From: Thermodesulfatator indicus DSM 15286
Lineage (GTDB): Bacteria > Desulfobacterota > Thermodesulfobacteria > Thermodesulfobacteriales > Thermodesulfatatoraceae
Direction: 5' to 3'
Length of the DNA stretch: 64,000 nucleotides
Assembly (NCBI RefSeq): GCF_000217795.1
Contig: NC_015681.1
Location: 1,231,244 to 1,295,243 of the forward strand
How positions within the stretch are numbered: position 1 is the stretch's first letter; each line of letters begins with the position of its first letter. Position numbers and translations under genes: made by a program. The notes under the pieces are model-generated. The model saw nothing but the letters and a program-made list of their open reading frames with translations. It had not been told where the DNA came from and searched no databases. Below, one piece after another: positions 23,753 through 32,412 of the stretch.

Positions 23753-24448
23753 ATGCAAATAACTTTTTTAGGGCACGCTACCTTTAAGATAATAAGTCCT
23801 GAGGGAATTCGCATCCTTATTGACCCCTGGCTTGATAACCCGGTCAATCCCTATAAGGATGACCGTGGCCCCTACGACCTTATTCTCATCACCCACGCCC
23901 ATGGGGATCACCTCGGCAACATTTTAGAAGTAGCCAGGTCAGCAGCTACAGAAGTTATCGCGATTCACGAGATTCAACAATATTTGCTTGCCCAGGGTGT
24001 TCCTAACGTAACCGGCATGAATATAGGCGGTTCATATCGCACCAAGGGTATCACCATTACCATGGTCCAGGCCATACACAGCTCTTCTATCCAAGAGGGG
24101 GACCACATAATTTACGGGGGAGACGCCGCTGGTTTTGTAGTGCGCCTGGAAAATGGCCGTACTTTTTACCACGCTGGAGATACTGGTCTTTTTTACGACA
24201 TGAAGCTAATTGGTGAGTTATATCAGCCTGAAGTGGCTTTTCTACCTATAGGGGATCACTATGTTATGGGGCCACGAGAGGCGGCCAAAGCCTGTGAACT
24301 TTTAAAGCCAAAAGTAGTAATCCCCATGCACTTTGGCACTTTCCCTCTGCTTACCGGTACCCCTGAGGCCTTTAAAAAATACCTGGCAGAATTTGCGCCG
24401 GAGGTTTTCTTAAAAGTGCTCAAACCTGGTGAGACGGTAGAACTCTAA
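23753..24448 (+). CDS. UPF0173-type metal-dependent hydrolase
   Basis: A 231-residue metallo-beta-lactamase-fold hydrolase of the UPF0173 type. Metal ligands are THAHGDHLGN (HxHxDH), the His of MVQAIHSSS, the Asp of FYHAGDTGLF and the His of VIPMHFGTFP. The opening ITFLGHATFKI and LIDPWLDNP are typical. The physiological substrate is unknown. AAGGAG precedes the ATG. The mobB start overlaps its last base. Confidence 0.9.
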   Translation: MQITFLGHATFKIISPEGIRILIDPWLDNPVNPYKDDRGPYDLILITHAHGDHLGNILEVARSAATEVIAIHEIQQYLLAQGVPNVTGMNIGGSYRTKGITITMVQAIHSSSIQEGDHIIYGGDAAGFVVRLENGRTFYHAGDTGLFYDMKLIGELYQPEVAFLPIGDHYVMGPREAAKACELLKPKVVIPMHFGTFPLLTGTPEAFKKYLAEFAPEVFLKVLKPGETVEL

Positions 24449-25107
24449 TGCCTTTTGCCATATCTTTTATCGGCCGGCACAACAGCGGGAAGACTACGCT
24501 TGCCGCGCAGGTAGCGGCTCTGTTGAAAGCCAAAGGCCTAAAAGTCGGGGCCCTTAAGTCTTCTAAGGAAGCGGGGCCACGCTTAGAAGAAGGCCGCCAG
24601 GATACTAACCTTTTCTGGCGCGAGGGCGTTGAAAAAGTCGCCTTCTGGGGTCAAAATGAAGGTTTTTTACGCTTCCATGTGCCGGAGAAAAATGACTTTA
24701 GCTTCTGGTACTTTGTCAAGCGCTTTTTTCCCGAGGAAGACATCGTTATTTGTGAAGGCTTTAAAAGCCTAAGAAGTCTTCCCAAAATTGAAGTGGTAAG
24801 GGAAGATCTCCCTGAAGAGCCTCTTTACAAGGAAGGAATCCCCGGCCTCATTGCCGTGGTAGGCGATAAAAAAAGCCCTTACAGGGCTTTGCCAAATGAC
24901 CCTGAGGAAATAGCCGAGTTTATTCTTTCTATTAAACCCCGACCGGAAAATAACATTTTACTGGTGGACGGAAGGCCTGTGGGGCTTACCCGTTTTGTGG
25001 CCAGGGCCTTGACTGAAACTGTAAGAGGCTTTCTCAGAAGCCTTCGCGGGATAAAGGACCCCAAAGTGATAGAGCTACGCCTTAAGCTCCCTGAGGACAA
25101 GGGCTAG
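24448..25107 (+). CDS. mobB: MobB-type molybdopterin-guanine dinucleotide biosynthesis GTPase
   Basis: A 219-residue P-loop protein beginning FIGRHNSGKTTLAAQVAALL, the MobB Walker A, with DIVICEGFKSLRSLPKIEVV as the family's following strand. MobB binds GTP and helps make the guanine dinucleotide form of molybdopterin for enzymes such as formate dehydrogenase. A C-terminal extension (LLVDGRPVGLTRFVARALT, then VRGFLRSLRGIK) also seems usual in deltaproteobacterial MobB proteins. Its 3' end overlaps the convergent thyX by 33 bases. Confidence 0.88.
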   Translation: MPFAISFIGRHNSGKTTLAAQVAALLKAKGLKVGALKSSKEAGPRLEEGRQDTNLFWREGVEKVAFWGQNEGFLRFHVPEKNDFSFWYFVKRFFPEEDIVICEGFKSLRSLPKIEVVREDLPEEPLYKEGIPGLIAVVGDKKSPYRALPNDPEEIAEFILSIKPRPENNILLVDGRPVGLTRFVARALTETVRGFLRSLRGIKDPKVIELRLKLPEDKG

Positions 25108-26070
25108 TCCTTCAGCCAGCCGTCTAATTTCCCACTGGGCCTTGGGATGATTACGCTTGTTTACAAAATCTTCCCACACGAAGTAAGGCCCGGTAGCCAA
25201 AATGGTAGTGGACGACCCTTGCGGGGTTATGAAACGGGCGTCTTCTTTTTTAACTCCTCTTTTGACGATGTTCTGGTAGGCGTGAAGGCCCTCTTCAATC
25301 TGCCTGGTGTAAATAGCGCGAGCCTCATCGTCAAAAGAAGGCGGAAATACGAACTGGTCCACTTGGGTATAGCGATGCGAACGTTGGTTAAAGTTAAGCC
25401 AGGTGTGCCGCACGAATTGATGGGAGAAAAGCCGGCTAAATCCTTCGGCTACAACGGCCAGCCAGCCAAAAGGCTTTGTTTCTGAAGGGGCTACGTCTAT
25501 CACGAAGACTTGAGGCCTGGCCTCTATGCCTTCTGGCTCGTTAAAAGTTTGAGAAATTAGCTTGCCTAAAGTCGTCCTTTGAACAATTTCAGCCTTGCCT
25601 TCATGATAGGCTATTTCAAAAACTTGAAATTCTTGCCACGCATGGCTTTTTTCGTATGAAGCCTCAAGTATTTCCATAAATTCTTTTTCTTCATAGACCT
25701 CAGCAAAGTGGCGCAAATTCAAGCACACGGAGCCGTCATGGGCCCACCAGGCCTTAAAAAGCACCTGAGAAAGGCGGACCATTTTTTCAGGAGACAAGCT
25801 TTCGTTAACCACTACGGGAGAGTGGGCAAAGACGCTGGCGTGGCCAGAAAGCTTGAGCCTTCTCAAAAAAGAGAGAAATTCTTCTCTTTCCCGAAAGCGC
25901 TTTTCTGCAAAAAGATTTAAGGGTCTCGTTGAAGCGTAACAAATGCGCGCTCCTAAAAAACTCAAAAACAAAGTATCCCGAAAAAGGGCCTTATCTTTTT
26001 CTACCAAAGAATCAAAAAAAGGCTTCGTTTCCTCTAAAAAGCGTTTATAGTAGTCTTGCACGCTAATCAT
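25075..26070 (-). CDS. thyX: ThyX-family flavin-dependent thymidylate synthase, divergent
   Basis: A 331-residue ThyX homologue, longer than the usual 210-260. ThyX makes dTMP from dUMP using FAD, NADPH and methylenetetrahydrofolate. RLFSHQFVRHTWLNFNQRSH aligns with the ThyX motif RHRxxSxNxxSxRY: the first RH, the Asn, the second Ser and RY are kept, but the third motif residue Arg is Thr. GHASVFAHS replaces the more usual GHxSxxEH. The C-terminal HPKAQWEIR arginine region is intact. Its ATG overlaps the dut stop by 4 nt. Thymidylate synthesis is the best call given dut next door; a changed function cannot be excluded. Confidence 0.82.
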   Translation of the reverse strand: MISVQDYYKRFLEETKPFFDSLVEKDKALFRDTLFLSFLGARICYASTRPLNLFAEKRFREREEFLSFLRRLKLSGHASVFAHSPVVVNESLSPEKMVRLSQVLFKAWWAHDGSVCLNLRHFAEVYEEKEFMEILEASYEKSHAWQEFQVFEIAYHEGKAEIVQRTTLGKLISQTFNEPEGIEARPQVFVIDVAPSETKPFGWLAVVAEGFSRLFSHQFVRHTWLNFNQRSHRYTQVDQFVFPPSFDDEARAIYTRQIEEGLHAYQNIVKRGVKKEDARFITPQGSSTTILATGPYFVWEDFVNKRNHPKAQWEIRRLAEGLALVLRELKA

Positions 26071-26510
26071 TTTTCATATCCTCCAGTGCTACCAAAACCC
26101 CCTCTTGATTTGGGGCAGGGAACCTCTGAAACCTCTTCTAACTCTCCGTCAGTTAGCACTTTCATAAAAAGGAGCTGGGCAATGCGCTCACCAGCCGAAA
26201 CCAGAACAGGCTCGTCTTTTAAGTTTAAGGCGAGAATTTTTAACTCGTCGTCTTCGCCGCAATAATCAAAGTCTATAATGCCGGCTGAGTGGGGGAAAAT
26301 CAGCCCTTTTTTGCGGAAAAGAGAAGACCTGGGAAAGATAAACATGCCGTATGGCGACGGCGCTTTGATAACCAGGCCTGTGCGAATAAAAGAAACTTCA
26401 CCTGGAGGGATTTCGGTGTCTTCAAGGGCAAATAAATCCCAACCAATGGCCCCAGGCGAGGCCTTCTCTGGCAGCCTCGCCCGCGGGTCTTTGCGAAAGA
26501 CTTTTATCAT
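26067..26510 (-). CDS. dut: dUTP diphosphatase (dUTPase)
   Basis: A 147-residue trimeric-type dUTPase that hydrolyses dUTP to dUMP and pyrophosphate, feeding thymidylate synthesis and keeping uracil out of DNA. All five motifs are visible: GAIGWDLFA (1), FPRSSL (2), SAGIIDFDYCGED (3), GERIAQLLF (4) and RGGFGSTG (5). Motif 3 carries Asp/Phe in place of the more usual residues after AGIID, a mild change. It overlaps the upstream DUF505-like gene and downstream thyX by 4 nt each, so all three are translationally coupled. Confidence 0.95.
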   Translation of the reverse strand: MIKVFRKDPRARLPEKASPGAIGWDLFALEDTEIPPGEVSFIRTGLVIKAPSPYGMFIFPRSSLFRKKGLIFPHSAGIIDFDYCGEDDELKILALNLKDEPVLVSAGERIAQLLFMKVLTDGELEEVSEVPCPKSRGGFGSTGGYEK

Positions 26511-28225
26511 GCGTAAATCCTTATCTCTTCCCAGTTGGTTTTAAGATTTTTTAAGAGGTCAAGGCCTTCAAGCAAGTTGACCCCGGTTTCTAAGACGTCT
26601 AACCCTGAGATGTAACGGCAAAGTCGCGCGGTTTCAAGAGCAGAGCCAATAATTTCTGGGGCTAAATTTTTTACTTTTTCTTCAAGCTTGTCGTAATCTT
26701 CTTTGCGTACCCTTATTTTGCGCCCTTTAGGAGAGAAGCGGCCAATTTCCCTTAAGGCCAGGAGCACATACCAAACGTGAGGGGTTAAAGGAAAGTCAAC
26801 ACCGTTGGGCACGGCGGAAAGCCCCTGTTTTATTTTCTCACCAGCCGGAGTTAGCACGTAAAGCCCGCCAGGAAGAAGATCAACAAGCCCTGAGGCCAGG
26901 AGTTTGCGCAATCCGTGTAAGACCTGGGGGCGTTTGTTTTCAGGGTAAAAACTTAGAATCTCTTCTTCGCTAACTCCTCGCCAGAGAGGGATGCCGCGCA
27001 TAACGAGCATTTCTTCCCTGGTAACTACTGGTAGGCGGTCAATGTTAGAGGCAATTTCGGCCAAAAGTCTTCCCTTCTGGCTGGGAAAGCCATTGCCAAT
27101 GACCCCTTGTTCTTCAGCGGTCTTTATCCATTGGTCATCTGGAGGCATATTTTCTGTGCGGGTAACGGTGATAGCCATAACCGCCTGGGCGTAAACCGGG
27201 CTCAAGTCTTCAAGGGCCAAAAGCTCTTCTCCATAAGGAGTCAAGGTGTAAGAGCCATCCGGCTCGCTGGCGATCAGGCGAAATCCTTCCAGGCGATAAA
27301 GGCTTTGCTTGATTTTAAACGGGTCACGAATATCCTGCGCGGCCAGGAATTCTTCTATGCCTTCGCGAGTCTTTACCGGTGAAGCCTTAACGGCCCTTAA
27401 AACCGATATATTCCAGCCACTCAGGTCAATGGAGGGATTTACGGTTATGGGCTCAAAGAAGAGTTTGGCCGCCATCAAAAGGTGTTTGCCTGGCACGGTA
27501 AGATTGCCTTGAGGGTCAATGGCTCCAAGTGTTTCCAGAGCTTCAGTTTTTTTGTTTTCAATGATGTCTCGCAAAGTAGTTACACTAATGGAAACTTCAG
27601 GCACAAGTCCGGTTCTTAAGGCTGCCCAGAGCTGGCTGCCCACCCCGGTAAACGCGTAGTACTCTCCTTCAGGGAGGGTAAAGGTCAAGAGCCGTTGGGC
27701 CTCAAGCTGAAAAATGTGATTTTCAGGGATAGGCTCAAGGAAGTTTTTACGAGCCGGGCCCACAGGCAGGCCCAGAATGCTTTTGGCCAATTCCGGAGTC
27801 ACGAAAAACTCAATAGTTGCCGAACGATAGGCCTCAAGTATAGCCTGAGCCCAGGGCTGTAAGCGTCCGTCTCTGGCCAGCCCCCTTTCTTCAAGTTCTT
27901 TGTTTATTTCCTGGTTAAAATCCGTGCGCCCTTGAGCCCGCTCGGCAATCTGAAGCATAGAGATGATACGCGAGCCTACCAGGCGATAGTTTTCGTAAAG
28001 GTCTGAAAAGTTGAGATTGTTAACATTTTCAGCGGTTCTTAGAGACTCAAGGATTAAAAGCCCGCTTCTGGTAAGGGCAAAGCTTTCCTCTTCTTCGGTA
28101 ATTAAACCGGCAAGCCTTAAATGTAAGAGAATTTCCAGGTCTTCCGCAGTAAGTTCCTCAAGCTTTTCAAGGCCTCCTTGCTCAAGCCGCTTTAGCATTT
28201 CAAAGTGTTTTACCGTTACGATCAT
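26507..28225 (-). CDS. DUF505-like multi-winged-helix protein in the endoQ-dut-thyX operon
   Basis: A 572-residue soluble protein with no signal, membrane helix or catalytic motif that I can name. It is made of repeated winged-helix-like units, each ending in a wing with an LT-xx-G motif: FALTRSGLLILESL, YAFTGVGSQLWAAL, NLTVPGKHLLMAAK, YTLTPYGEELLALE and YVLTPAGEKIKQGL. Tandem winged helices usually bind nucleic acid or protein. The family name DUF505 is from memory and uncertain. The start at 28225 (MIVTVKHFEML) is chosen because GGAGG is 6 nt upstream, whereas the longer frame has no ribosome site. Its stop overlaps dut (ATGA), and endoQ ends 58 nt upstream. Confidence 0.82.
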   Translation of the reverse strand: MIVTVKHFEMLKRLEQGGLEKLEELTAEDLEILLHLRLAGLITEEEESFALTRSGLLILESLRTAENVNNLNFSDLYENYRLVGSRIISMLQIAERAQGRTDFNQEINKELEERGLARDGRLQPWAQAILEAYRSATIEFFVTPELAKSILGLPVGPARKNFLEPIPENHIFQLEAQRLLTFTLPEGEYYAFTGVGSQLWAALRTGLVPEVSISVTTLRDIIENKKTEALETLGAIDPQGNLTVPGKHLLMAAKLFFEPITVNPSIDLSGWNISVLRAVKASPVKTREGIEEFLAAQDIRDPFKIKQSLYRLEGFRLIASEPDGSYTLTPYGEELLALEDLSPVYAQAVMAITVTRTENMPPDDQWIKTAEEQGVIGNGFPSQKGRLLAEIASNIDRLPVVTREEMLVMRGIPLWRGVSEEEILSFYPENKRPQVLHGLRKLLASGLVDLLPGGLYVLTPAGEKIKQGLSAVPNGVDFPLTPHVWYVLLALREIGRFSPKGRKIRVRKEDYDKLEEKVKNLAPEIIGSALETARLCRYISGLDVLETGVNLLEGLDLLKNLKTNWEEIRIYA

Positions 28226-28283
28226 GGGCCACCTCCTCGCTTCAAGATATCCTGGCTTTACGGTAATCACCCGAGGCCTTAAA

Positions 28284-29561
28284 TCAAGCGAAGAGGCTTT
28301 TCTGGCGGGGACCTGCTATTTGTTCTTCTTCGTCGGGTTCAAAGATGCGAATCTTTCCGTAAACCCCGTCAAAACCCGGTTTGATGTAAAGACGGCCCTC
28401 TCTTACACGGGAAATCCCTTCAACAATCCGTTCAGGAAAAAGGCTTTTTAATTCAGAAAGGTCCTTATAAAGAAGGATATCAAGTTCGCTTCCGGCCCGT
28501 TCAAGCAGTTGACGGTAAGTCCTGGCCACGATCTGGCTCTGCACTCCCTTGCCAAGAGCTTCGGCTACGATTTCCTGAAGGGGCACGAGATGTACTGCCG
28601 GAGGCTTTTCTTCTGGCTTAAAACCATTGGGGCGGTCGGCTAACTCCACAACCCTGTGCATTACGCCTACAGTTAGGGGCTCACCACAAACAGGGCACTT
28701 GCCACCGTGAGCCATGGTCTCTTCTGGAGAGAAAAGCACGCCACAGTTTCGATGGCCATCGTAGTGATACTTCCCTTCTTCGGGATAAAACTCAACGGTA
28801 AAGGCCAGCTTGTCATTCCGGAGGGCCTGGGCCATGGCCTGATAGCCCAAGGGTCTAAAAAAGGCATTGGCCTCGCGGGCCAGTTTGCTTGGCGAATGGG
28901 CGTCTGAGTTTGAAACCAGGGCGTAGCGGTCAAGGGTGGAAAGACGCCAGTTCATGGCCGGGTCAGAAGAGAGCCCGGTTTCAAGGGCATCAATGTGTTC
29001 GGCTTCTTCCTCAAAACATTCTTCAATGGAGTCAAAGCCAGAGAAAGCTCCGAAAAGAGAGTACCAGGGCGTCCAGATGTGGGCCGGTATAATCAAAATG
29101 TCAGGTGAAATGCGCCTAAGGAGTTTTACCAGGTCTTTTACCGGAAAACCAAAAATCGGCCGGCCGTCAGCGGAAAGATTGCCAAACTTGGCCAGGGCTT
29201 TGTTTATTTCGCGAACTATCTCAAGGCTTGGGGCCAAAATCACCGTGTGAACACGGCGATTTTTCTTATCCCCTTGCGAAAAAATATTAGAAACCTCGGC
29301 GCTTAAAATAAAACGAGGACTTTCTGGGTCTTCTTTATACACATAAAGGCCGTCTTCTGGAGCCGGGATTAGGTATTCTTCAAGCTCAGCCAGGTAATCC
29401 GGATGGGTAAAGTCACCGGTGGCTACTACTTCTAGGCCCTTTTCTTTGGCCACTCGGGCAAGAGTGGGAATGGTCATCTCTTTACTGGTGGCTCGAGAAT
29501 AGCGGCTATGGATATGTAAGTCGGCAAAGTAAATCTTTTCTCGCGGCGGAAGTTTTATCAT
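28284..29561 (-). CDS. endonuclease Q-type PHP-domain DNA repair enzyme
   Basis: A 425-residue PHP-domain protein that matches endonuclease Q (formerly the TIGR00375 group), which nicks DNA 5' of deaminated bases such as uracil and hypoxanthine. The metal-binding PHP motifs are DLHIHSRYSRATS, VVATGDFTHPDY, ILSAEVSN, IIPAHIWTPWY and VSNSDAHSP. A zinc-type region follows (HRNCGV ... GGKCPVCGEPL), then a helical segment. The last residues, QKSLFA, match the beta-clamp-binding consensus QL[S/D]LF. AAGGA sits a few bases upstream of the ATG and a promoter lies at 29593-29620, so it is probably the first gene of the operon with the DUF505-like gene, dut and thyX. Confidence 0.88.
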   Translation of the reverse strand: MIKLPPREKIYFADLHIHSRYSRATSKEMTIPTLARVAKEKGLEVVATGDFTHPDYLAELEEYLIPAPEDGLYVYKEDPESPRFILSAEVSNIFSQGDKKNRRVHTVILAPSLEIVREINKALAKFGNLSADGRPIFGFPVKDLVKLLRRISPDILIIPAHIWTPWYSLFGAFSGFDSIEECFEEEAEHIDALETGLSSDPAMNWRLSTLDRYALVSNSDAHSPSKLAREANAFFRPLGYQAMAQALRNDKLAFTVEFYPEEGKYHYDGHRNCGVLFSPEETMAHGGKCPVCGEPLTVGVMHRVVELADRPNGFKPEEKPPAVHLVPLQEIVAEALGKGVQSQIVARTYRQLLERAGSELDILLYKDLSELKSLFPERIVEGISRVREGRLYIKPGFDGVYGKIRIFEPDEEEQIAGPRQKSLFA

Positions 29562-29592
29562 TTTTAAATCCTTTGATGCTTATTTCCGAGTT

Positions 29593-29620
29593 ATTTTAGA
29601 TTACTTTTAAGCGCTGGCAA
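29593..29620 (-). promoter_or_regulatory. candidate promoter of the endoQ operon
   Basis: On the minus strand TTGCCA (29620-29615), a 16-base spacer and TAAAAT (29598-29593), 31 bases before the endoQ ATG. The spacing and near-consensus boxes are good; no transcript data support it. Confidence 0.5.
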
Positions 29621-29636
29621 TAAGGTTATTTTTGGC

Positions 29637-29893
29637 GAGATTTTGCCAAATTTAGAAAACATAGATTGATCGCCACGGCGACTAAATCGCCTCGCGAGAT
29701 TGCTTCGCTCGCCAGCGGCTCGCTCGCAAGATACCCCCGTCACGGCGAGAAGCCTCTCTCCTTCTGTCACTGTAAGGGCCGAAGGGAGTCGGGACAGGCG
29801 ACGCAGTCTCTTGAACCACCAGCCATCAGCCATAGGCCATTTAGTCACGGCGAGCCCGCAAGGGAGAAGCCGTCTCTTAAGTATGGCATTTTG
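29637..29893. repeat. compound intergenic repeat between endoQ and the hybrid kinase
   Basis: The left end ATTTTGCCAAATTTAGAAAA then CATAGATTGA matches the left end of the 23.57 kb element with a few changes. It is followed by several GCGAGATTGCTTCG, GTCACGGCGAG and GTCACTGTAAGG units. The last unit, at 29844-29893, is a near-identical 50-base copy of 32580-32629 (two substitutions) in the same orientation. It forms the last codons of the histidine kinase gene. Confidence 0.65.
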
Positions 29894-32391
29894 CTTTTAA
29901 ATATTTTGTTTATTATCTCATAAAGCTTTTTTAGGTTATATGGTTTGGTAAGTATTTCCAAAAAGGGGTATTTTTCAAGAATTTTTTCGGTATCTTTGGT
30001 GTAACCAGTAGAAAGAATAGCTTTAACGCCAGGGTCTAATTGTCTGAGTTTTTCTATGGTCCATACTCCGCCTTTCCCTCCAGGAACGGTAAGGTCAAGG
30101 ATTACCAGATCAAAAGGCTTACCTTCTTCCATGGCCTTTTGGTATTTAGCCAGAGCTTCCTGGCCATTCTCGGCTGTTTCTACCAAAAAACCCTTAATAC
30201 TGAGGGCTTCTTTGAGAAGATCTCGCAGATATTTTTCATCATCCATCACCAGAATCTTTCCTGTTGTCACTTCACAAGAATTGACTTCTTCTTGCTTTTT
30301 TGGTTTTTCTTTGGTTTTTTCCATGGCGGGGAAAATCAAAATAAAGCTTGTTCCCATGCCTGGAGCGGACTTTACTTTTAGCTGTCCCTGAGCTTTTTCT
30401 ACGAGGCTTTTAACTATGGCCAGCCCAAGTCCGGTTCCTGTTTCTTTAGTAGTAAAACCCGGTTCAAAAATTTGGTCTAAAATGGCCTCAGGTATTCCTG
30501 GGCCTGTGTCTCGAACAACCAGAATTACTTTTCCGTTCTCATGTTCCGCCTGAATAAAAAGGTTGCCTCCGTTAGGCATGGCTTCTTTGGCGTTAATAAT
30601 TAGGTTTTGAATGATTTGAGAAAGATGCCCCGGATCTATCTTTACCGTTGGTATATCATCAGGAATTTCTACTACAGCTCTTATACCGCTACCTTGAAGT
30701 AAAAATTTAACCAGTTCGGTGATAAAATTTTTTAGCGAGACCTCTTCAGGAACCGGGATATCTCCTTTAGAGAACATGAGAAGCCTTTGTGAGAGGCGCT
30801 GGGCCTGTTCAACAACATTTAAACACCGTTTAAGAATGCTTTTGAGTTTTTCATCAGAGGCAACTTGAAGGGCCAGATCAACATTTAACATGATAGAAGC
30901 CAGAAAATTGTTAAAGTCATGGGCTATTCCACCGGCCAACATCTCAAGGGCCCGGTGTTTTTCCAGGTTGATTCTTTCTTCTTCAAGCTTTTTTCTTTCA
31001 GTAATATCCTGAATAAGTCCTAAAAAAACAATATTATCGGAAAGCTTCAAAAAATTGAAATATATTTCAACCGGAAAAACTGAGCCGTCTTTTCTTTTGG
31101 CCTCAACTTCTAGCCTTTTTCCCGCCAGTCGGAATTTTCCGGTTTTTAAGGCTCTTTCAAAGCATTCCCGATAAAGGGAATGATATTTCTCTGGAGCAAG
31201 GGTTAAATGAAGGTCTTTTCCGTATAATTCTTCAGCCTGGTAGCCGAATATTTTTTCCACAGCCGGGTTTAAGTAGGTAATTTTTCCCGTTTCATCCATT
31301 AAAATTACCCCAAGAGGAGCTTTTTCAGCCAGAGATCTGAAAAGAAACTCACTTTCTAACAACGACTGGTAAACATTTTTAAAGTCAGTAATATCTTGAA
31401 AGACATTCCAGAGATAAGTGTTGCCTCCTTCTTTTATTAGCCTGGAAGTTATTTCTACCCAGATAGTTTTATTGGTAAGAGTTTTTTGTTTAAGCTCGTA
31501 CTTTTGAACTTCTCCCCTTTGTTTTAGGGTTTTAATAAATTCTTTTCTGTCTTCTGGATTGGCGTAAAAGTCATAGGCCTTTAATCTGGTCACGTCAAAG
31601 TTTTCTGGAACCTGAAACAACTTCTTAAAGGCCTGATTCACTCTATAAATTCGGCCTTCTAGGTCACTAATGGCAATGCCTACTGGGCTTTCTTGAAAAA
31701 GACGTTTAAATCTCTCTTCAGCCAGCTTTTGTTTCTCTATATCTATAAGGAAATGTAATTTATAACTTTCGGTACTTGATACGGGAAGAACTGATTGATA
31801 AAAAAGATAGCGGCGATTTTTTAGAGTAATTTCTACGGAGGATTTTAATTCAGAACAGAAATCACAAGGTTTATTTCTTTCAAAGAGGATTTGATAACAT
31901 TTTTTTTGTGAAAAATCTTTTTTTATTAAATTGTTAAATTCTTTGTTGGCTATAATAACTTCATGATTTTTATCAACCACGTAAAATGGCCAGGGGAAAA
32001 TATCTTCTCCCAGTTTTTCTAAAATAATAGCATCTAATTCTTTAAATTTGATTGAGCGTATTACATGTAGCCAGCCAATTAACTGGCCATCTTTTTTTAT
32101 AGGATAGACATAACACCAGAGCCAGCTCTGGATAGAGGGTTCAAATATATGCATACAAACAGAGCCCTCGCCTCGGGCCCTGGTTCTAATACAAAAGGCA
32201 GGGACAGTTTTAACCTCGTGAACGACTTCATAGCAACGCTTGCCTATTATTTCATTACGTGGTTTATAAAGTATTTTAGTTAAGGCTTCGTTGGCATAGA
32301 CGATCTTACCCTGAGGGTCAAGGAGCATGAGGCCATCTGGCAGGAGATCAATGAGTTCGGTTTCAAACTGGCTTATATGTAGTTTTTCCAT
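29845..32391 (-). CDS. hybrid histidine kinase with multiple PAS domains and a receiver
   Basis: An 848-residue soluble hybrid kinase. Four PAS-type sensor domains are visible: one at the start (LIDLLPDGLMLLDPQGKIVY), a second with a CysX2Cys motif (NKPCDFCSEL), a third (VGIAISDLEGRIYRVNQAF) and a fourth (APLGVILMDETGKITYLNPA). The H-box is LAGGIAHDFNNFLASIMLN, and N (NLIINAKEAMPNGG), G1 (RDTGPGIPE) and G2 (GTGLGLAIVKSL) boxes follow. The C-terminal receiver has DDEKYLRDLLK, LVILDLTVPGGKG and a Lys (LTKPYNL). No output domain and no membrane helix are seen. About 15 residues at the very end come from an intergenic repeat. GGAGG lies 5 nt before the ATG, with a G9 tract further upstream. Confidence 0.9.
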   Translation of the reverse strand: MEKLHISQFETELIDLLPDGLMLLDPQGKIVYANEALTKILYKPRNEIIGKRCYEVVHEVKTVPAFCIRTRARGEGSVCMHIFEPSIQSWLWCYVYPIKKDGQLIGWLHVIRSIKFKELDAIILEKLGEDIFPWPFYVVDKNHEVIIANKEFNNLIKKDFSQKKCYQILFERNKPCDFCSELKSSVEITLKNRRYLFYQSVLPVSSTESYKLHFLIDIEKQKLAEERFKRLFQESPVGIAISDLEGRIYRVNQAFKKLFQVPENFDVTRLKAYDFYANPEDRKEFIKTLKQRGEVQKYELKQKTLTNKTIWVEITSRLIKEGGNTYLWNVFQDITDFKNVYQSLLESEFLFRSLAEKAPLGVILMDETGKITYLNPAVEKIFGYQAEELYGKDLHLTLAPEKYHSLYRECFERALKTGKFRLAGKRLEVEAKRKDGSVFPVEIYFNFLKLSDNIVFLGLIQDITERKKLEEERINLEKHRALEMLAGGIAHDFNNFLASIMLNVDLALQVASDEKLKSILKRCLNVVEQAQRLSQRLLMFSKGDIPVPEEVSLKNFITELVKFLLQGSGIRAVVEIPDDIPTVKIDPGHLSQIIQNLIINAKEAMPNGGNLFIQAEHENGKVILVVRDTGPGIPEAILDQIFEPGFTTKETGTGLGLAIVKSLVEKAQGQLKVKSAPGMGTSFILIFPAMEKTKEKPKKQEEVNSCEVTTGKILVMDDEKYLRDLLKEALSIKGFLVETAENGQEALAKYQKAMEEGKPFDLVILDLTVPGGKGGVWTIEKLRQLDPGVKAILSTGYTKDTEKILEKYPFLEILTKPYNLKKLYEIINKIFKSKMPYLRDGFSLAGSP

Positions 32392-32412
32392 CTCTACCTC
32401 CGTTCCCTTCCT

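Noticed and set aside
29591-29923. Several 60-85-residue frames on both strands
   Set aside because: They are readings of the compound repeat at 29637-29893, not genes.
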